From the NCBI RefSeq assembly GCF_018130615.1, contig NZ_JAFCKB010000034.1, forward strand, positions 1-48,860: DNA of 48,860 nt, in the 5' to 3' direction. The notes beneath the pieces were generated by a model that saw only the letters and a list, made by a program, of their open reading frames with translations, did not search any database and was not told the DNA's origin. Source of the stretch: Bradyrhizobium manausense. GTDB lineage: Bacteria; Pseudomonadota; Alphaproteobacteria; Rhizobiales; Xanthobacteraceae. How positions within the stretch are numbered: position 1 is the first letter of the stretch; the number at the start of each line of letters is the position of its first letter. Below, one piece after another: positions 7,317 to 15,236 of this stretch. Position numbers and translations under genes: made by a program.

Positions 7317-8897
7317 GTGTCGCTCAATTACGTCATCGACTTGTTGAACAAGTTCTTCGATACCGGCGGCGCTCCGCTCATCGTCGCGCTGTTCTTCTGG
7401 TTCCGCTTTCATACGCTCAAGGGCACGCGTTCGTTTACCACTTGGCCCTTGTTCGCGTTCGGCGTCGCCGTCTTCATCACGCCGTTCATGCTGCTCTATT
7501 GGCTGCTGGTGCACAAGCTGTGGCCGCTCGCTGCGATCTGGCTCACCATCCTGACCTGGCTCATTCCGGTCGTTCCGGCGCTGTGGCGTGGCTTTTGCCA
7601 CCAACTCGCCGGCATTCCCGCCAGCGCCCACGGATTGCGCGACGCCTTGGCCAAGTCGCCCTTCGACGTTCGTCCGGACGACATGCCGAGCCTTCAACGC
7701 AAGCTTGCCCGGGTCGGGTACCAGATCGACGATTTCCGCGCTGTGCAATCGACCGCGATCCAGTCGCGCCTGCTGAAGATCTCGGCGCTCATGCTGCATC
7801 TCGATCGCTGGGCCGGCGAAAGATTCATGAAGCGCAATTCCGAGATCTATGCGGAACTGCTGGCGGCCTACGATGCCTTGTGCTTCCGGACCGTTCGCGT
7901 GCTCAGGAGCAGCGCCGAAATCTACGGCGCGATTATGGAGGACAACGAGATCGAGCCGGATAATTGGGAGGCACTCGATTCTCTCTCGACCCGGCACAGT
8001 ACGGTGAGCCAGCTGCAGCTGGCGGCCCAGACAGCGGCGGGGTGCATGCTGGAGGACTTGCGCAAGGACATGGATTCCCTGCTCAGCAATCTCCTGCTGT
8101 TCGTCGTGCGCGCGGCGCTGGCCGGCGAGTGGACCCTGGCGCGCAGCAAGCGACGGCTTGGCGCGATCGGATTCACGCTGGCATCCTCGTCGCCGGGGTT
8201 CCTGAAGTTCGTCGCGGGTGTTGCCGCTTTCGCGTTTTGCTGGGCTCTGTTGTGGCTGGTGTTTTCGGGGCGGTTCATCCACCAGCCGGGAGACCAATCC
8301 GTCGCTTCGCTACGCGCGCTCGTTGTCACGACGCTGTACCCGGTCGTGAACTTCCCGCTGATCTATCACTTCAAGCAGCGTTACGCGTTCGCGAACGAGA
8401 ACATCTTCGGCCGGCTTCCGATGGGATTCATTCTGTCGATCGGCCTCGCGGGTGTGATCTTCATATTCCTGCCGGTTCAGGTGCTTTTTGACCTCTACCA
8501 GTTTCCCAAGGAGCCATCGTCGGAGGTCGTGTTGTACGATTTGCCGCTGCTGATCTTCCCCTGGGGCTTTGCCGCGATGACGGCACTCCTCGTGCAGGAT
8601 TCGACTTGGGGCCGGCGCTCGAGGCAGACCAGACAAGTGCGCGACGGTCTGGTTTTTGGCGGCGGCATGGTGGTCATGCTGGTGTTGTTGATGGTCACCT
8701 ACCAGGTCGTCCCGATGCCGGTCATGAAGCTCGTCGACGGCATGTCGGCATCGATGTTTTTCAGCTCTATGATGGTTCCAAGCTTCCTGTTCGGATTCAT
8801 CATCGGTTATCTGATGATCGGCCGGCTGCGCGAGGCGGCCGCGCGCAGCCCGGTCTGGAAACCGGACCTCGTGACCCCGTCTCTTGCCGGCGCCTGA
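7317..8897 (+). CDS. Polytopic membrane protein paired with the CHAT protease; family not recognised
   Basis: The frame starts with GTG at 7317 after ataggag. The 526-residue protein has three N-terminal membrane helices (about 16-31, 43-65, 68-90), a central soluble, mostly helical segment (about 100-290) and about six further membrane helices up to residue 510. The last is SFLFGFIIGYLMIG, followed by a short basic tail. I recognise no transporter, channel or enzyme motif. It follows the CHAT-TPR gene by 74 bases with no terminator between, so the two are probably co-transcribed. A membrane protein with a large internal loop beside a protease suggests either a cleavage-activated effector or a membrane anchor for the protease; both are inference. 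The ctrA terminator just downstream faces the opposite strand. Confidence 0.8.
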   Translation: MSLNYVIDLLNKFFDTGGAPLIVALFFWFRFHTLKGTRSFTTWPLFAFGVAVFITPFMLLYWLLVHKLWPLAAIWLTILTWLIPVVPALWRGFCHQLAGIPASAHGLRDALAKSPFDVRPDDMPSLQRKLARVGYQIDDFRAVQSTAIQSRLLKISALMLHLDRWAGERFMKRNSEIYAELLAAYDALCFRTVRVLRSSAEIYGAIMEDNEIEPDNWEALDSLSTRHSTVSQLQLAAQTAAGCMLEDLRKDMDSLLSNLLLFVVRAALAGEWTLARSKRRLGAIGFTLASSSPGFLKFVAGVAAFAFCWALLWLVFSGRFIHQPGDQSVASLRALVVTTLYPVVNFPLIYHFKQRYAFANENIFGRLPMGFILSIGLAGVIFIFLPVQVLFDLYQFPKEPSSEVVLYDLPLLIFPWGFAAMTALLVQDSTWGRRSRQTRQVRDGLVFGGGMVVMLVLLMVTYQVVPMPVMKLVDGMSASMFFSSMMVPSFLFGFIIGYLMIGRLREAAARSPVWKPDLVTPSLAGA

Positions 8898-8907
8898 CCT
8901 ACCCCCA

Positions 8908-8938
8908 AAAAACAAAACCCCGCCATTTGCGGCGGGGT
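8908..8938 (-). terminator. Rho-independent terminator of ctrA
   Basis: Read on the minus strand, a perfect 8-bp GC-rich stem (arms 8917-8924 and 8931-8938, loop of 6) is followed by a T-rich run, complementary to the A-rich bases 8907-8917. It lies 48 bases past the ctrA stop and in the right orientation to end ctrA transcription. The plus-strand membrane gene ends just before it, so it may also act as a weaker barrier between the convergent units. Confidence 0.88.
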
Positions 8939-8985
8939 CCAGGCTGGGAGGAGCGAGCCCGACCAGGGCTCGCGACGTAAACGGG

Positions 8986-9687
8986 TCAGGCGGGGATGCG
9001 CTCGTCGGCCTCGTGCGGCTCGCGCAGCACATAGCCGCGGCCCCACACGGTCTCGATGAAGTTGCGTCCCTCGGAGGCGTTGGCGAGCTTCTTGCGGAGC
9101 TTGCAGATGAAGACGTCGATGATCTTCAGTTCGGGCTCGTCCATGCCGCCATAGAGGTGGTTGAGGAACATTTCCTTGGTGAGGGTCGTGCCCTTGCGGA
9201 GCGAGAGCAGCTCCAGCATCTGGTATTCCTTGCCGGTCAGATGCACGCGCTGGCCACCGACTTCGACCGTCTTGGTGTCGAGGTTGACGACGAGGTCGCC
9301 GGTCTGGATGACCGACTGGGCGTGACCCTTGGAGCGGCGCACGATCGCGTGGATGCGGGCAACCAGCTCGTCTTTATGGAAAGGTTTGGTCATGTAGTCG
9401 TCGGCGCCGACGCCGAGACCCTTGACCTTGTCCTCGATGCCGGCGAGGCCGGAGAGGATCAGGATCGGTGTCTTGATCTTGGAGACCCGAAGCTGCTTGA
9501 GCACGTCGTAACCGGACATGTCGGGCAGGTTAAGGTCGAGAAGGATAATGTCGTAATCGTATAATTTACCGAGATCGACGCCTTCTTCCCCCAAATCGGT
9601 CGTGTAGACGTTGAAGCTCTCAGACTTCAGCATCAGCTCGATCGACTGCGCGACGGCGCTGTCATCTTCAATCAGCAAAACGCGCAT
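8986..9687 (-). CDS. ctrA: CtrA cell-cycle response regulator
   Basis: The ATG at 9687 gives 233 residues, almost the same as Caulobacter CtrA (231); a longer frame adds 32 residues that do not fit. The N-terminal receiver has E8-D9-D10 and the phosphoacceptor Asp in ILLDLNLPD (about residue 51), and K in TKPFHKDE. The OmpR-type winged helix follows (about 125-228) with the CtrA signatures [17 protein letters not shown] and [20 protein letters not shown]. CtrA controls cell-cycle, flagellar and chemotaxis genes in alphaproteobacteria, binding TTAA-N7-TTAA. Here the C-terminus ends in ERIPA rather than the Ala-Ala of Caulobacter CtrA, which serves ClpXP recognition. It is divergent from fliI. 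Confidence 0.97.
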   Translation of the reverse strand: MRVLLIEDDSAVAQSIELMLKSESFNVYTTDLGEEGVDLGKLYDYDIILLDLNLPDMSGYDVLKQLRVSKIKTPILILSGLAGIEDKVKGLGVGADDYMTKPFHKDELVARIHAIVRRSKGHAQSVIQTGDLVVNLDTKTVEVGGQRVHLTGKEYQMLELLSLRKGTTLTKEMFLNHLYGGMDEPELKIIDVFICKLRKKLANASEGRNFIETVWGRGYVLREPHEADERIPA

Positions 9688-9766
9688 GCCAGTTCCCCAT
9701 AGTCGCCGCTCCTGGGCGTCAGGTCGGCCGCATTCGCGGCACTCAACAAAACGCCTTTGAACAACT

Positions 9767-9936
9767 GATTCGGATCCTGACAACAGATGGTTAACAAATC
9801 CTGATTCTGGAACGCAAGTCCCCCCGGTGCAATTTTTGTCGAATCGCCCTAAGGTCTTGCGCGCGAAGCAGCTTTCGTTATCCGGCTCCGTTCAAGTTCC
9901 ACTTTAAGAGACGGGCCTAACCGACTCCCGCGACTC
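9767..9936. promoter_or_regulatory. Cluster of five GANTC (CcrM-type) methylation sites upstream of ctrA
   Basis: GATTC at 9767 and 9803, GAATC at 9841, and GACTC at 9923 and 9932 all match GANTC. By chance about one is expected per 256 bases, so five in 170 is dense. In Caulobacter, CcrM methylation of a GANTC in the ctrA promoter helps time ctrA transcription. A weak CtrA-like site, TTAA-N7-TTGTC on the minus strand (about 9778-9794), overlaps this stretch and could serve autoregulation. Confidence 0.6.
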
Positions 9937-10002
9937 AGCCTTCTTCTGAAGGGGAGCCACGCTCAGTCACAAAGACAGTGACGCAATGATTAACGATGCG
10001 GG

Positions 10003-10017
10003 TAAACACGAAGTTAA
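10003..10017 (+). promoter_or_regulatory. Probable CtrA-binding site upstream of fliI
   Basis: TAAA-N7-TTAA matches seven of the eight fixed bases of the CtrA consensus TTAA-N7-TTAA. It lies 86 bases ahead of the fliI start, a reasonable place for a CtrA-activated flagellar promoter. A further TTAA at 9990 gives an extended array of half-sites. Confidence 0.45.
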
Positions 10018-10032
10018 ACGCCGTTCAGAAAT

Positions 10033-10058
10033 ATGGCGAAATTTAAGGGTTTCGCCAT
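10033..10058. promoter_or_regulatory. 9-bp inverted repeat in the fliI leader
   Basis: Arms atggcgaaa (10033-10041) and tttcgccat (10050-10058) are perfect complements around an 8-base spacer that includes TTAA. It lies 45 bases ahead of fliI and just downstream of the CtrA-type site. It may be a protein operator or a leader-RNA hairpin; the right arm contains the start of the small upstream frame. Confidence 0.45.
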
Positions 10059-10103
10059 GAAGGCCCAAATCAGGAAGCGCACGGCCCCTATGAAGGCCCT
10101 CTT

Positions 10104-11429
10104 ATGAAGGCTCTGGCGGAACAGATCGGCGATATCGACGGCGTCAATATCTATGGCCGTGTGGTCGGCGTGCGCGGCCTGATGGTTGAGGTCGCGGGGC
10201 CGATTCATGCGATGTCGGTCGGCGCGCGGCTCGTGATCGAGACCGGCGCCAACCGTTCGATCCCCTGCGAGGTGATCGGCTTCTCCGGCAACAATGCTGT
10301 CGTGATGCCGTTCGCCGGCCTGGATGGCGTGCGCCGCGGCTGCAAGGCCGTGATCGCCAATGCCGCCAATCAAGTGCGTCCGTCGGCAGCCTGGCTCGGC
10401 CGCGTCGTCAACGCGCTCGGCGAGCCGATCGACGGCAAGGGGCCGTTGCCGCAGGGCGCCTCGCCGATGCCGTATCGCAATTCGCCGCCGCCGGCGCATT
10501 CGCGCAGGCGCGTAGGCGCACCGCTCGATCTCGGCGTGCGCGCGATGAACACCTTTCTCACCTGCTGCCGCGGCCAGCGCATGGGAATCTTCGCAGGGTC
10601 CGGCGTCGGCAAATCGGTGCTGCTGTCGATGCTCGCGCGCAACGTTGATGCCGCGGTCAGTGTCATCGGGCTGATCGGCGAACGCGGCCGCGAGGTGCAG
10701 GAATTCTTGCAGGACGATCTCGGTGAGGAGGGGCTGGCGCGCTCCGTCGTGGTGGTCGCGACCTCGGACGAGCCGGCCCTGATGCGGCGGCAGGCGGCTT
10801 ATCTGACGCTCGCGGTCGCCGAATATTTTCGCGACGAGGGCCAGGACGTCCTCTGCCTGATGGACTCGGTGACGCGTTTCGCCATGGCCCAGCGCGAGAT
10901 CGGACTGTCCGCCGGCGAGCCGCCCACCGCCAAGGGCTACACGCCGACCGTTTTCACCGAGCTGCCGAAGCTGTTGGAGCGCGCCGGTCCGGGCTTGGGG
11001 GAGGGCGCCATCACCGCGATCTTCACGGTGCTGGTCGACGGCGACGATCACAACGAGCCGATCGCGGATGCCGTCCGCGGCATCCTCGACGGTCACATCG
11101 TGATGCAGCGCTCGATTGCCGAGCGCGGCCGCTACCCCGCCATCAACATTCTCAAATCGGTGTCCCGCACCATGCCGAAATCGGCCGATCCGCAGTTCTG
11201 GCCAACGATCCAGAAGGCGCGGGCGGTGATGGCGACGTACGCGGACATGGAGGAGCTGATCCGGCTGGGCGCCTACCGGGCCGGCTCCAGCCCCGAGGTC
11301 GACGAGGCGATCCGCCTGCACGAGCCGCTGGAGGCCTTCCTGCGCCAGCGCAAGGACGAAAATGCTTCGCTGGCCGACGGCTACCGCCAATTGGCGCAAA
11401 TCCTCGGTAATTTGGAAACGGAACGCTAA
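10104..11429 (+). CDS. fliI: FliI flagellar type III export ATPase
   Basis: This 441-residue protein is the ATPase that loads and unfolds substrates at the flagellar export gate. The Walker A motif GSGVGKS lies at residues 165-171 and the Walker B Asp is D254 in [11 protein letters not shown], followed by the F1/FliI-type [12 protein letters not shown] segment. The N-terminal beta-barrel and the C-terminal helical end are both present, so the gene looks complete. The chosen ATG overlaps the stop of a 16-codon upstream frame (ATGA), and two other ATGAAGGC motifs lie just upstream, which makes the exact start slightly uncertain. fliJ follows 121 bases downstream, and CtrA-type sites lie upstream. 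Confidence 0.96.
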   Translation: MKALAEQIGDIDGVNIYGRVVGVRGLMVEVAGPIHAMSVGARLVIETGANRSIPCEVIGFSGNNAVVMPFAGLDGVRRGCKAVIANAANQVRPSAAWLGRVVNALGEPIDGKGPLPQGASPMPYRNSPPPAHSRRRVGAPLDLGVRAMNTFLTCCRGQRMGIFAGSGVGKSVLLSMLARNVDAAVSVIGLIGERGREVQEFLQDDLGEEGLARSVVVVATSDEPALMRRQAAYLTLAVAEYFRDEGQDVLCLMDSVTRFAMAQREIGLSAGEPPTAKGYTPTVFTELPKLLERAGPGLGEGAITAIFTVLVDGDDHNEPIADAVRGILDGHIVMQRSIAERGRYPAINILKSVSRTMPKSADPQFWPTIQKARAVMATYADMEELIRLGAYRAGSSPEVDEAIRLHEPLEAFLRQRKDENASLADGYRQLAQILGNLETER

Positions 11430-11550
11430 CTTTGTCCCGTCATCATCCGATCCCACAGAGTAGCAGAGCCGGTCTTGGCCCCAATCGGGCCTGTGGGGAG
11501 ACTGGTGTCGTCCCACGTGCAGCCAAGGGACTTCTGGGGAGTACGAGTCG

Positions 11551-11970
11551 ATGAAGTCACGTGATACCCTCATCCGCCTGAAGAAATTTCAGGTCGACGA
11601 GAAGCGCCGCCGGGTCGCCCAGATCGAGTCCATGATCGCCGACTTTCAGCGGATGTCGGTCGATCTCGAGCGGGAGATCCAGACCGAGCAGGACCGCGCC
11701 GGGATCAACGATCCCTCGCATTTTGCCTATCCGACCTATGCCAAGGCCGCCATCCAGCGCCGCGAGAACCTGACCCGCTCGGCCGACGAGCTGAAGGGCC
11801 AGCTCGAGGAAGCCAAGGCCGCGCTCGGCGAGGCTTTCGAGGAGCTGAAGAAGGTCGAGCTCCTGGACGAGCGCGACCAGGCCCGCGAGCGCGCCGAGGA
11901 AAATGCCCGCGAGCAGGCCGATCTCGACAGCATCGGCCTGATGCGCTCCCGCATCGGCGCCGTCGCGTAG
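11551..11970 (+). CDS. fliJ: FliJ flagellar export chaperone
   Basis: The 139-residue product is almost entirely charged alpha helix, as expected of FliJ, which forms a two-stranded coiled coil inserted in the FliI hexamer and interacts with FlhA. Heptad-like Leu/Glu/Lys patterns run through residues 1-60 and 75-125. The start MKSRDTLIRLKKFQVDEKRR is typical of alphaproteobacterial FliJ. It follows fliI on the same strand and a strong terminator lies 39 bases after its stop, so fliI-fliJ is a complete two-gene unit. Confidence 0.92.
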   Translation: MKSRDTLIRLKKFQVDEKRRRVAQIESMIADFQRMSVDLEREIQTEQDRAGINDPSHFAYPTYAKAAIQRRENLTRSADELKGQLEEAKAALGEAFEELKKVELLDERDQARERAEENAREQADLDSIGLMRSRIGAVA

Positions 11971-12008
11971 ACGGCAGCCGGCACCAAAATCGCCTGAGAA
12001 TTTGCGAG

Positions 12009-12034
12009 CCCGGACCCGCAAGGTCCGGGTTTTT
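12009..12034 (+). terminator. Rho-independent terminator of fliI-fliJ
   Basis: A perfect 8-bp stem (cccggacc at 12009-12016, ggtccggg at 12022-12029) with a 5-base loop is followed directly by five Ts. It starts 39 bases past the fliJ stop and is in the correct orientation. Confidence 0.92.
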
Positions 12035-12133
12035 GCATGTGCTGTCCACAGCGTGACCCTTCGCCCCTTGGTGACGGGCTTTGCCGCGCGCTATGGTGGC
12101 GGAGATGAAAGCGGTGCCGGTGGTGGAGTGTCC

Positions 12134-12281
12134 ACCTCTCCCTTCGGGAGAGGTCGGCGCGGGAGGCGCTGGGGTGAGGGGTTACGATTTCCCGTGAGCC
12201 CCGAGCCCCTCACCCGATTTGCGCGGGACGATGCTTCGCATCGCCCGGGGGCAAATCGACCTCTCCCCGTCGGGGAGAGGT
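12134..12281. repeat. Long intergenic palindromic repeat
   Basis: The outer arms are acctctcccttcgggagagg and cctctccccgtcggggagag, and inner arms include ggggtgagggg and cccctcaccc plus cgcgggacgatgc/gcatcgcccgg-type segments. The whole 148-base unit is an imperfect nested palindrome. Such ctctccc...gggtgagggg elements are common between genes in Bradyrhizobium. It fills most of the 344-base gap between fliJ and the sigma factor gene; the rest holds the fliJ terminator and presumably the sigma factor promoter. Confidence 0.8.
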
Positions 12282-12314
12282 AAGGTACGACGGGGCCGCG
12301 CGTTGGGGGGCTGA

Positions 12315-12860
12315 ATGCTGACGCCAGCAGAGCTGGTCGGGCTGATTGAGGCGGTGGCGAAGCGCGATCAGGCCGCGTTCGAGCGCCTCTACGCCGCCAC
12401 GCGCGCGAAACTCTATGGCGTCGTCCTCCGTATCTTGCGCCGACAGGATCTCGCAGAGGAAGTCATTCAGGAGACCTACGTCAAGATCTGGAATAGCGCC
12501 GGCCAGTTCAATCCGGCGCTGTCGTCGCCGATCACGTGGATGGCGTCGATCGCGCGCAACCGCGCCATCGATATCGTGCGCAAGAAGACCGAAGCCTCGC
12601 TCGAGGAGGAGCCGCAGGCGATGGAAGTCGCCGCCGACAGTCCCGATCCCCTGGCGCGCCGGGAGATGACCGAGGAGTTGAAGCGGCTCCTGGAATGTAT
12701 CGGCCGGCTCGAGCCGGACCGCCAGCGGCTCGTGCTGCTCGCCTATTACAACGGCTGGAGCCGCGAACAATTGGCGGAGAAATTCGCTGCGCCCGTCAAC
12801 ACGGTGAAGACGTGGCTCCGGCGCAGTATGTTGGATATCCGTGAGTGCCTCGGATTATGA
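12315..12860 (+). CDS. ECF-type RNA polymerase sigma factor
   Basis: The 181-residue product has sigma-70 region 2 (about 25-95, with RRQDLAEEVIQETYVKIW and the ARNRAIDIVRKK helix) and region 4 (about 120-178, with the helix-turn-helix REQLAEKFAAPVNTVKTWLRR). No regions 1 or 3 are present, as in ECF factors. The next gene, overlapping by 20 bases, is an RskA-type anti-sigma factor, so the pair resembles SigK-RskA-like systems that respond to envelope or oxidative stress. The target promoters and the signal cannot be read from this window. A GC-rich repeat, and no obvious autoregulated promoter, lies upstream. Confidence 0.94.
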   Translation: MLTPAELVGLIEAVAKRDQAAFERLYAATRAKLYGVVLRILRRQDLAEEVIQETYVKIWNSAGQFNPALSSPITWMASIARNRAIDIVRKKTEASLEEEPQAMEVAADSPDPLARREMTEELKRLLECIGRLEPDRQRLVLLAYYNGWSREQLAEKFAAPVNTVKTWLRRSMLDIRECLGL

Positions 12861-13989
12861 AGGCCTGGACGATGAGGGTGAGTTTGGACTGCAATTGATG
12901 GCCTACAGCGAGGACCATATCGCGCTCGCCGCGGAATATGCGCTCGGCACACTCGATGCCGACGAGCGCGCGCAGGTCGCGGCCATGATGGCGGTAGACC
13001 AGGAGTTCGCTGCCGTCGTGCAGGCCTGGGAGTTCCGGCTCGGCGTCCTCAATCAGATGGTCGGCACGATCGAGCCGCGGCCGATCGTGTGGGAGAACAT
13101 CAGGGCGGAGATCGCGCGGACGGAATCTTCGCACGATGCGCCTGCGGCGCCGCCGGTGCTGTCGGACGCGCCGTTGCCGGAATCCTATTCACCGGAGCCT
13201 CCATCATCCGAGCCTTCAGCGCCGGAGTCTCCGGCGCCAGACTCGCCATCACCGGAATCTCCGGCGCACGAGCCTCCGATGCTGGTTATTCAGCAGCCGG
13301 CGCCGCTCGAATCCGGCTCCGATGCCATTCCGATTTTCCCGCCGCAGTTCGTGCCGCAGACCCATGCGCCCGACCGGAGCATTGTGCCTCCGACGCCGGC
13401 GCCAGTCGTCGACGACACCAACGTGATCCGTCTCGAGAGCCGCGTGAAGCGCTGGCGCTCGATCGCTTCCGCCGTGGGTGCGCTCGCGGCGGCGCTGCTG
13501 GTGACGCTGTCGCTTCAGATCTTCCTGCCCGATGCGCTGCCGGGCGCGTTGCGGCCGGCGCCGCGCATCCAGACGGTCGAGGTCAAGACGCCTGCCGCGC
13601 CGCTGTCCTCGCCCGCGCAATATGTTGCGCTGTTGCAGGGCCAGAGCGGCGGTCCCGCCTTCATTCTCACCATCGATGGCGCGACCAAGAACTTCACGGT
13701 GCGCAAGGTCGGCGCGACGCCGGAGCCGGGCAAGAGCTTTGAGCTATGGCTGATCTCCGACCGGCTGCCGCGCCCGCGCTCGCTCGGCGTGATCGGCAGC
13801 GGTGACTTCACGGCCCGTCCGGTGCTCGCCGGCTACGATGCCGATGTCGTCAACGGCGCGACCTATGCCGTCACTGTCGAGCAGTCGGGCGGCTCGCCCA
13901 ATGGCCAGCCGACCTCGGCGCCGGTATTTTCCGGCAAGTTGATCGAGACCGTGCCGCCGTCCCAGCTGCAGGCGCCTGCGAAGAAGTAG
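12841..13989 (+). CDS. RskA-type transmembrane anti-sigma factor
   Basis: The N-terminal part (DHIALAAEYALGTLDADERA) is the zinc-free anti-sigma domain seen in RskA proteins. One membrane helix lies near residues 203-227 (SIASAVGALAAALLVTLSLQ) and the C-terminal RskA domain follows (about 250-375, with AATPEPGKSFELWLIS-like sequence). It should hold the upstream ECF factor at the membrane until a periplasmic signal releases it. Between the cytoplasmic domain and the helix lies an unusual Pro/Ser/Glu-rich linker (about residues 100-150). The GTG at 12841 overlaps the sigma gene by 20 bases; an ATG at 12898 (MAYSEDH) is a credible alternative start and would give 363 residues. Confidence 0.88.
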   Translation: MSASDYEGLDDEGEFGLQLMAYSEDHIALAAEYALGTLDADERAQVAAMMAVDQEFAAVVQAWEFRLGVLNQMVGTIEPRPIVWENIRAEIARTESSHDAPAAPPVLSDAPLPESYSPEPPSSEPSAPESPAPDSPSPESPAHEPPMLVIQQPAPLESGSDAIPIFPPQFVPQTHAPDRSIVPPTPAPVVDDTNVIRLESRVKRWRSIASAVGALAAALLVTLSLQIFLPDALPGALRPAPRIQTVEVKTPAAPLSSPAQYVALLQGQSGGPAFILTIDGATKNFTVRKVGATPEPGKSFELWLISDRLPRPRSLGVIGSGDFTARPVLAGYDADVVNGATYAVTVEQSGGSPNGQPTSAPVFSGKLIETVPPSQLQAPAKK

Positions 13990-14159
13990 TTGCGACAAGC
14001 GCGCGTTCCTGTCGCCACGGTCCATTCGATCGTCGCAATGCGACAAGTTCCGCCAAATCCGCCCCTGATTTGAACCTCCATGCATTTCGCGGCGTCAAAT
14101 GCCCGGAATTTGCAGTCGGCACGGCCGATCATGGTGCCGAAAGAGGGGCTAGAAATCAG

Positions 14160-15119
14160 ATGGATGCAGCCAAGCCGCCGGGCATCTTTATTCACCAATA
14201 TGCAGGCCTGCCGCAGGGGCCGGCGTTCGAGCATTGGCGCGACAGGGCGCTCGGGCCCTGCGGCCTCGAGATCGGACCGAGCCAGGGCGACAGCATCGAT
14301 TGCCGGCTGCAGGTCAGCGTGGTCGACAATATCACGCTGGCCATTCCTGAAGGTGCCTCCGCGCAATATTCCCGCACACAGAGCGGCCTCGCCGACGGCA
14401 GCGACGATCTCGTGCTGATCGCCGCGCATGCCGGCCTCGTCAGCGTCCGGCAGAATGGCCACACGGTCGAGCTTGCGCCGGAGCAGATGGTGCTTGCCGA
14501 TATGAGCATCACCGGCAGCGTCGGCCACACCGACGAGAACCGCTTCACCACCATTCGCATGCCGCGCCGCGCACTGCTCGACATCAATCCGCGCGCCGAG
14601 GAGAAGCTGTCGCAGGTGCTCTCGGACGGCGCGGTCGCCGAGACCATCTTCCGCTATCACGAGCTTGCCGCTCATCACGCGCCCCATCTCGACGCCGTCG
14701 GCCAGCGCCTGACCGCGCAGCACATGGTCGATCTCGTCGGCCTGCTGCTCGGTACCGACGCCGAGCACGCCGCGCTCGCGCGCGGTCGGGGCCATGCGGC
14801 GGCCCGTCTCGATCTGATGCGCGCCGATGTGATGGCCGCACTTGGTCGCAACGATCTCTGCCTGTCCGAGGTCGCAACGCGCTCGGGGTTGAGCCCGCGT
14901 CAGGCCCAGCGGCTGTTCGAGCAGGCCGGCACCACCTTCACCGAATTCGTGTTGGAGCAGCGTCTGCTGCTGGCGCGAAAACTGCTCGGCGATCCCCGCG
15001 CGCGCGCGCGCAAGATCAGCGACATCGCGCATTCCTCGGGCTTTTCGGATCTGTCCTATTTCAACCGTGCTTTCCGCAGGCGTTTTCACGCCACGCCGTC
15101 GGAGCTGCGCGAGGCCTGA
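14160..15119 (+). CDS. AraC family transcriptional regulator
   Basis: I start at the ATG at 14160 (MDAAKPPG), 319 residues, because the preceding 30 in-frame codons look non-coding and agagggg lies upstream. The N-terminal half resembles the AraC-binding-like domain (AraC_binding_2 type). The C-terminal 100 residues hold the double helix-turn-helix: LSEVATRSGLSPRQAQRLF and ISDIAHSSGFSDLSYFNRAF, the second being the classic AraC signature. It is followed 117 bases downstream by an NAD(P)H-dehydrogenase-like gene on the same strand, a likely target or partner. A small inverted repeat (ttggtc...gaccaa, 15156-15173) lies between them. Confidence 0.9.
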   Translation: MDAAKPPGIFIHQYAGLPQGPAFEHWRDRALGPCGLEIGPSQGDSIDCRLQVSVVDNITLAIPEGASAQYSRTQSGLADGSDDLVLIAAHAGLVSVRQNGHTVELAPEQMVLADMSITGSVGHTDENRFTTIRMPRRALLDINPRAEEKLSQVLSDGAVAETIFRYHELAAHHAPHLDAVGQRLTAQHMVDLVGLLLGTDAEHAALARGRGHAAARLDLMRADVMAALGRNDLCLSEVATRSGLSPRQAQRLFEQAGTTFTEFVLEQRLLLARKLLGDPRARARKISDIAHSSGFSDLSYFNRAFRRRFHATPSELREA

Positions 15120-15236
15120 GCCGCGATTTTGTACAGTCGGACGCGGCGTCAGCATTTGGTCGTTCCGGACCAATGAGCTATATCTGCCTGCGCGGGGCGG
15201 ATCACCGGATCCCCGGGAATAGCGAAGTCAACGGAC

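Larger units (their letters stand above)
9688..10103. other. Regulatory region between divergent ctrA and fliI
   Basis: The 416-base gap holds the promoters of ctrA and the fliI-fliJ operon. It contains five GANTC sites in 170 bases, several TTAA half-sites (9791, 9990, 10014, 10043), a CtrA-type site near 10003-10017, a 9-bp inverted repeat at 10033-10058 and a 16-codon open frame ending inside the fliI start. It is visibly more AT-rich than the flanking genes. No other gene fits. Confidence 0.7.

Noticed and set aside
10014-11573. A 519-codon frame antisense to fliI
   Set aside because: It is the shadow of fliI; fliI has complete Walker motifs and sits in a conserved context.
13863-15173. 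A 436-codon frame antisense to the AraC-type gene
   Set aside because: It overlaps the anti-sigma end and the AraC gene, both well supported; no domain is seen in it.
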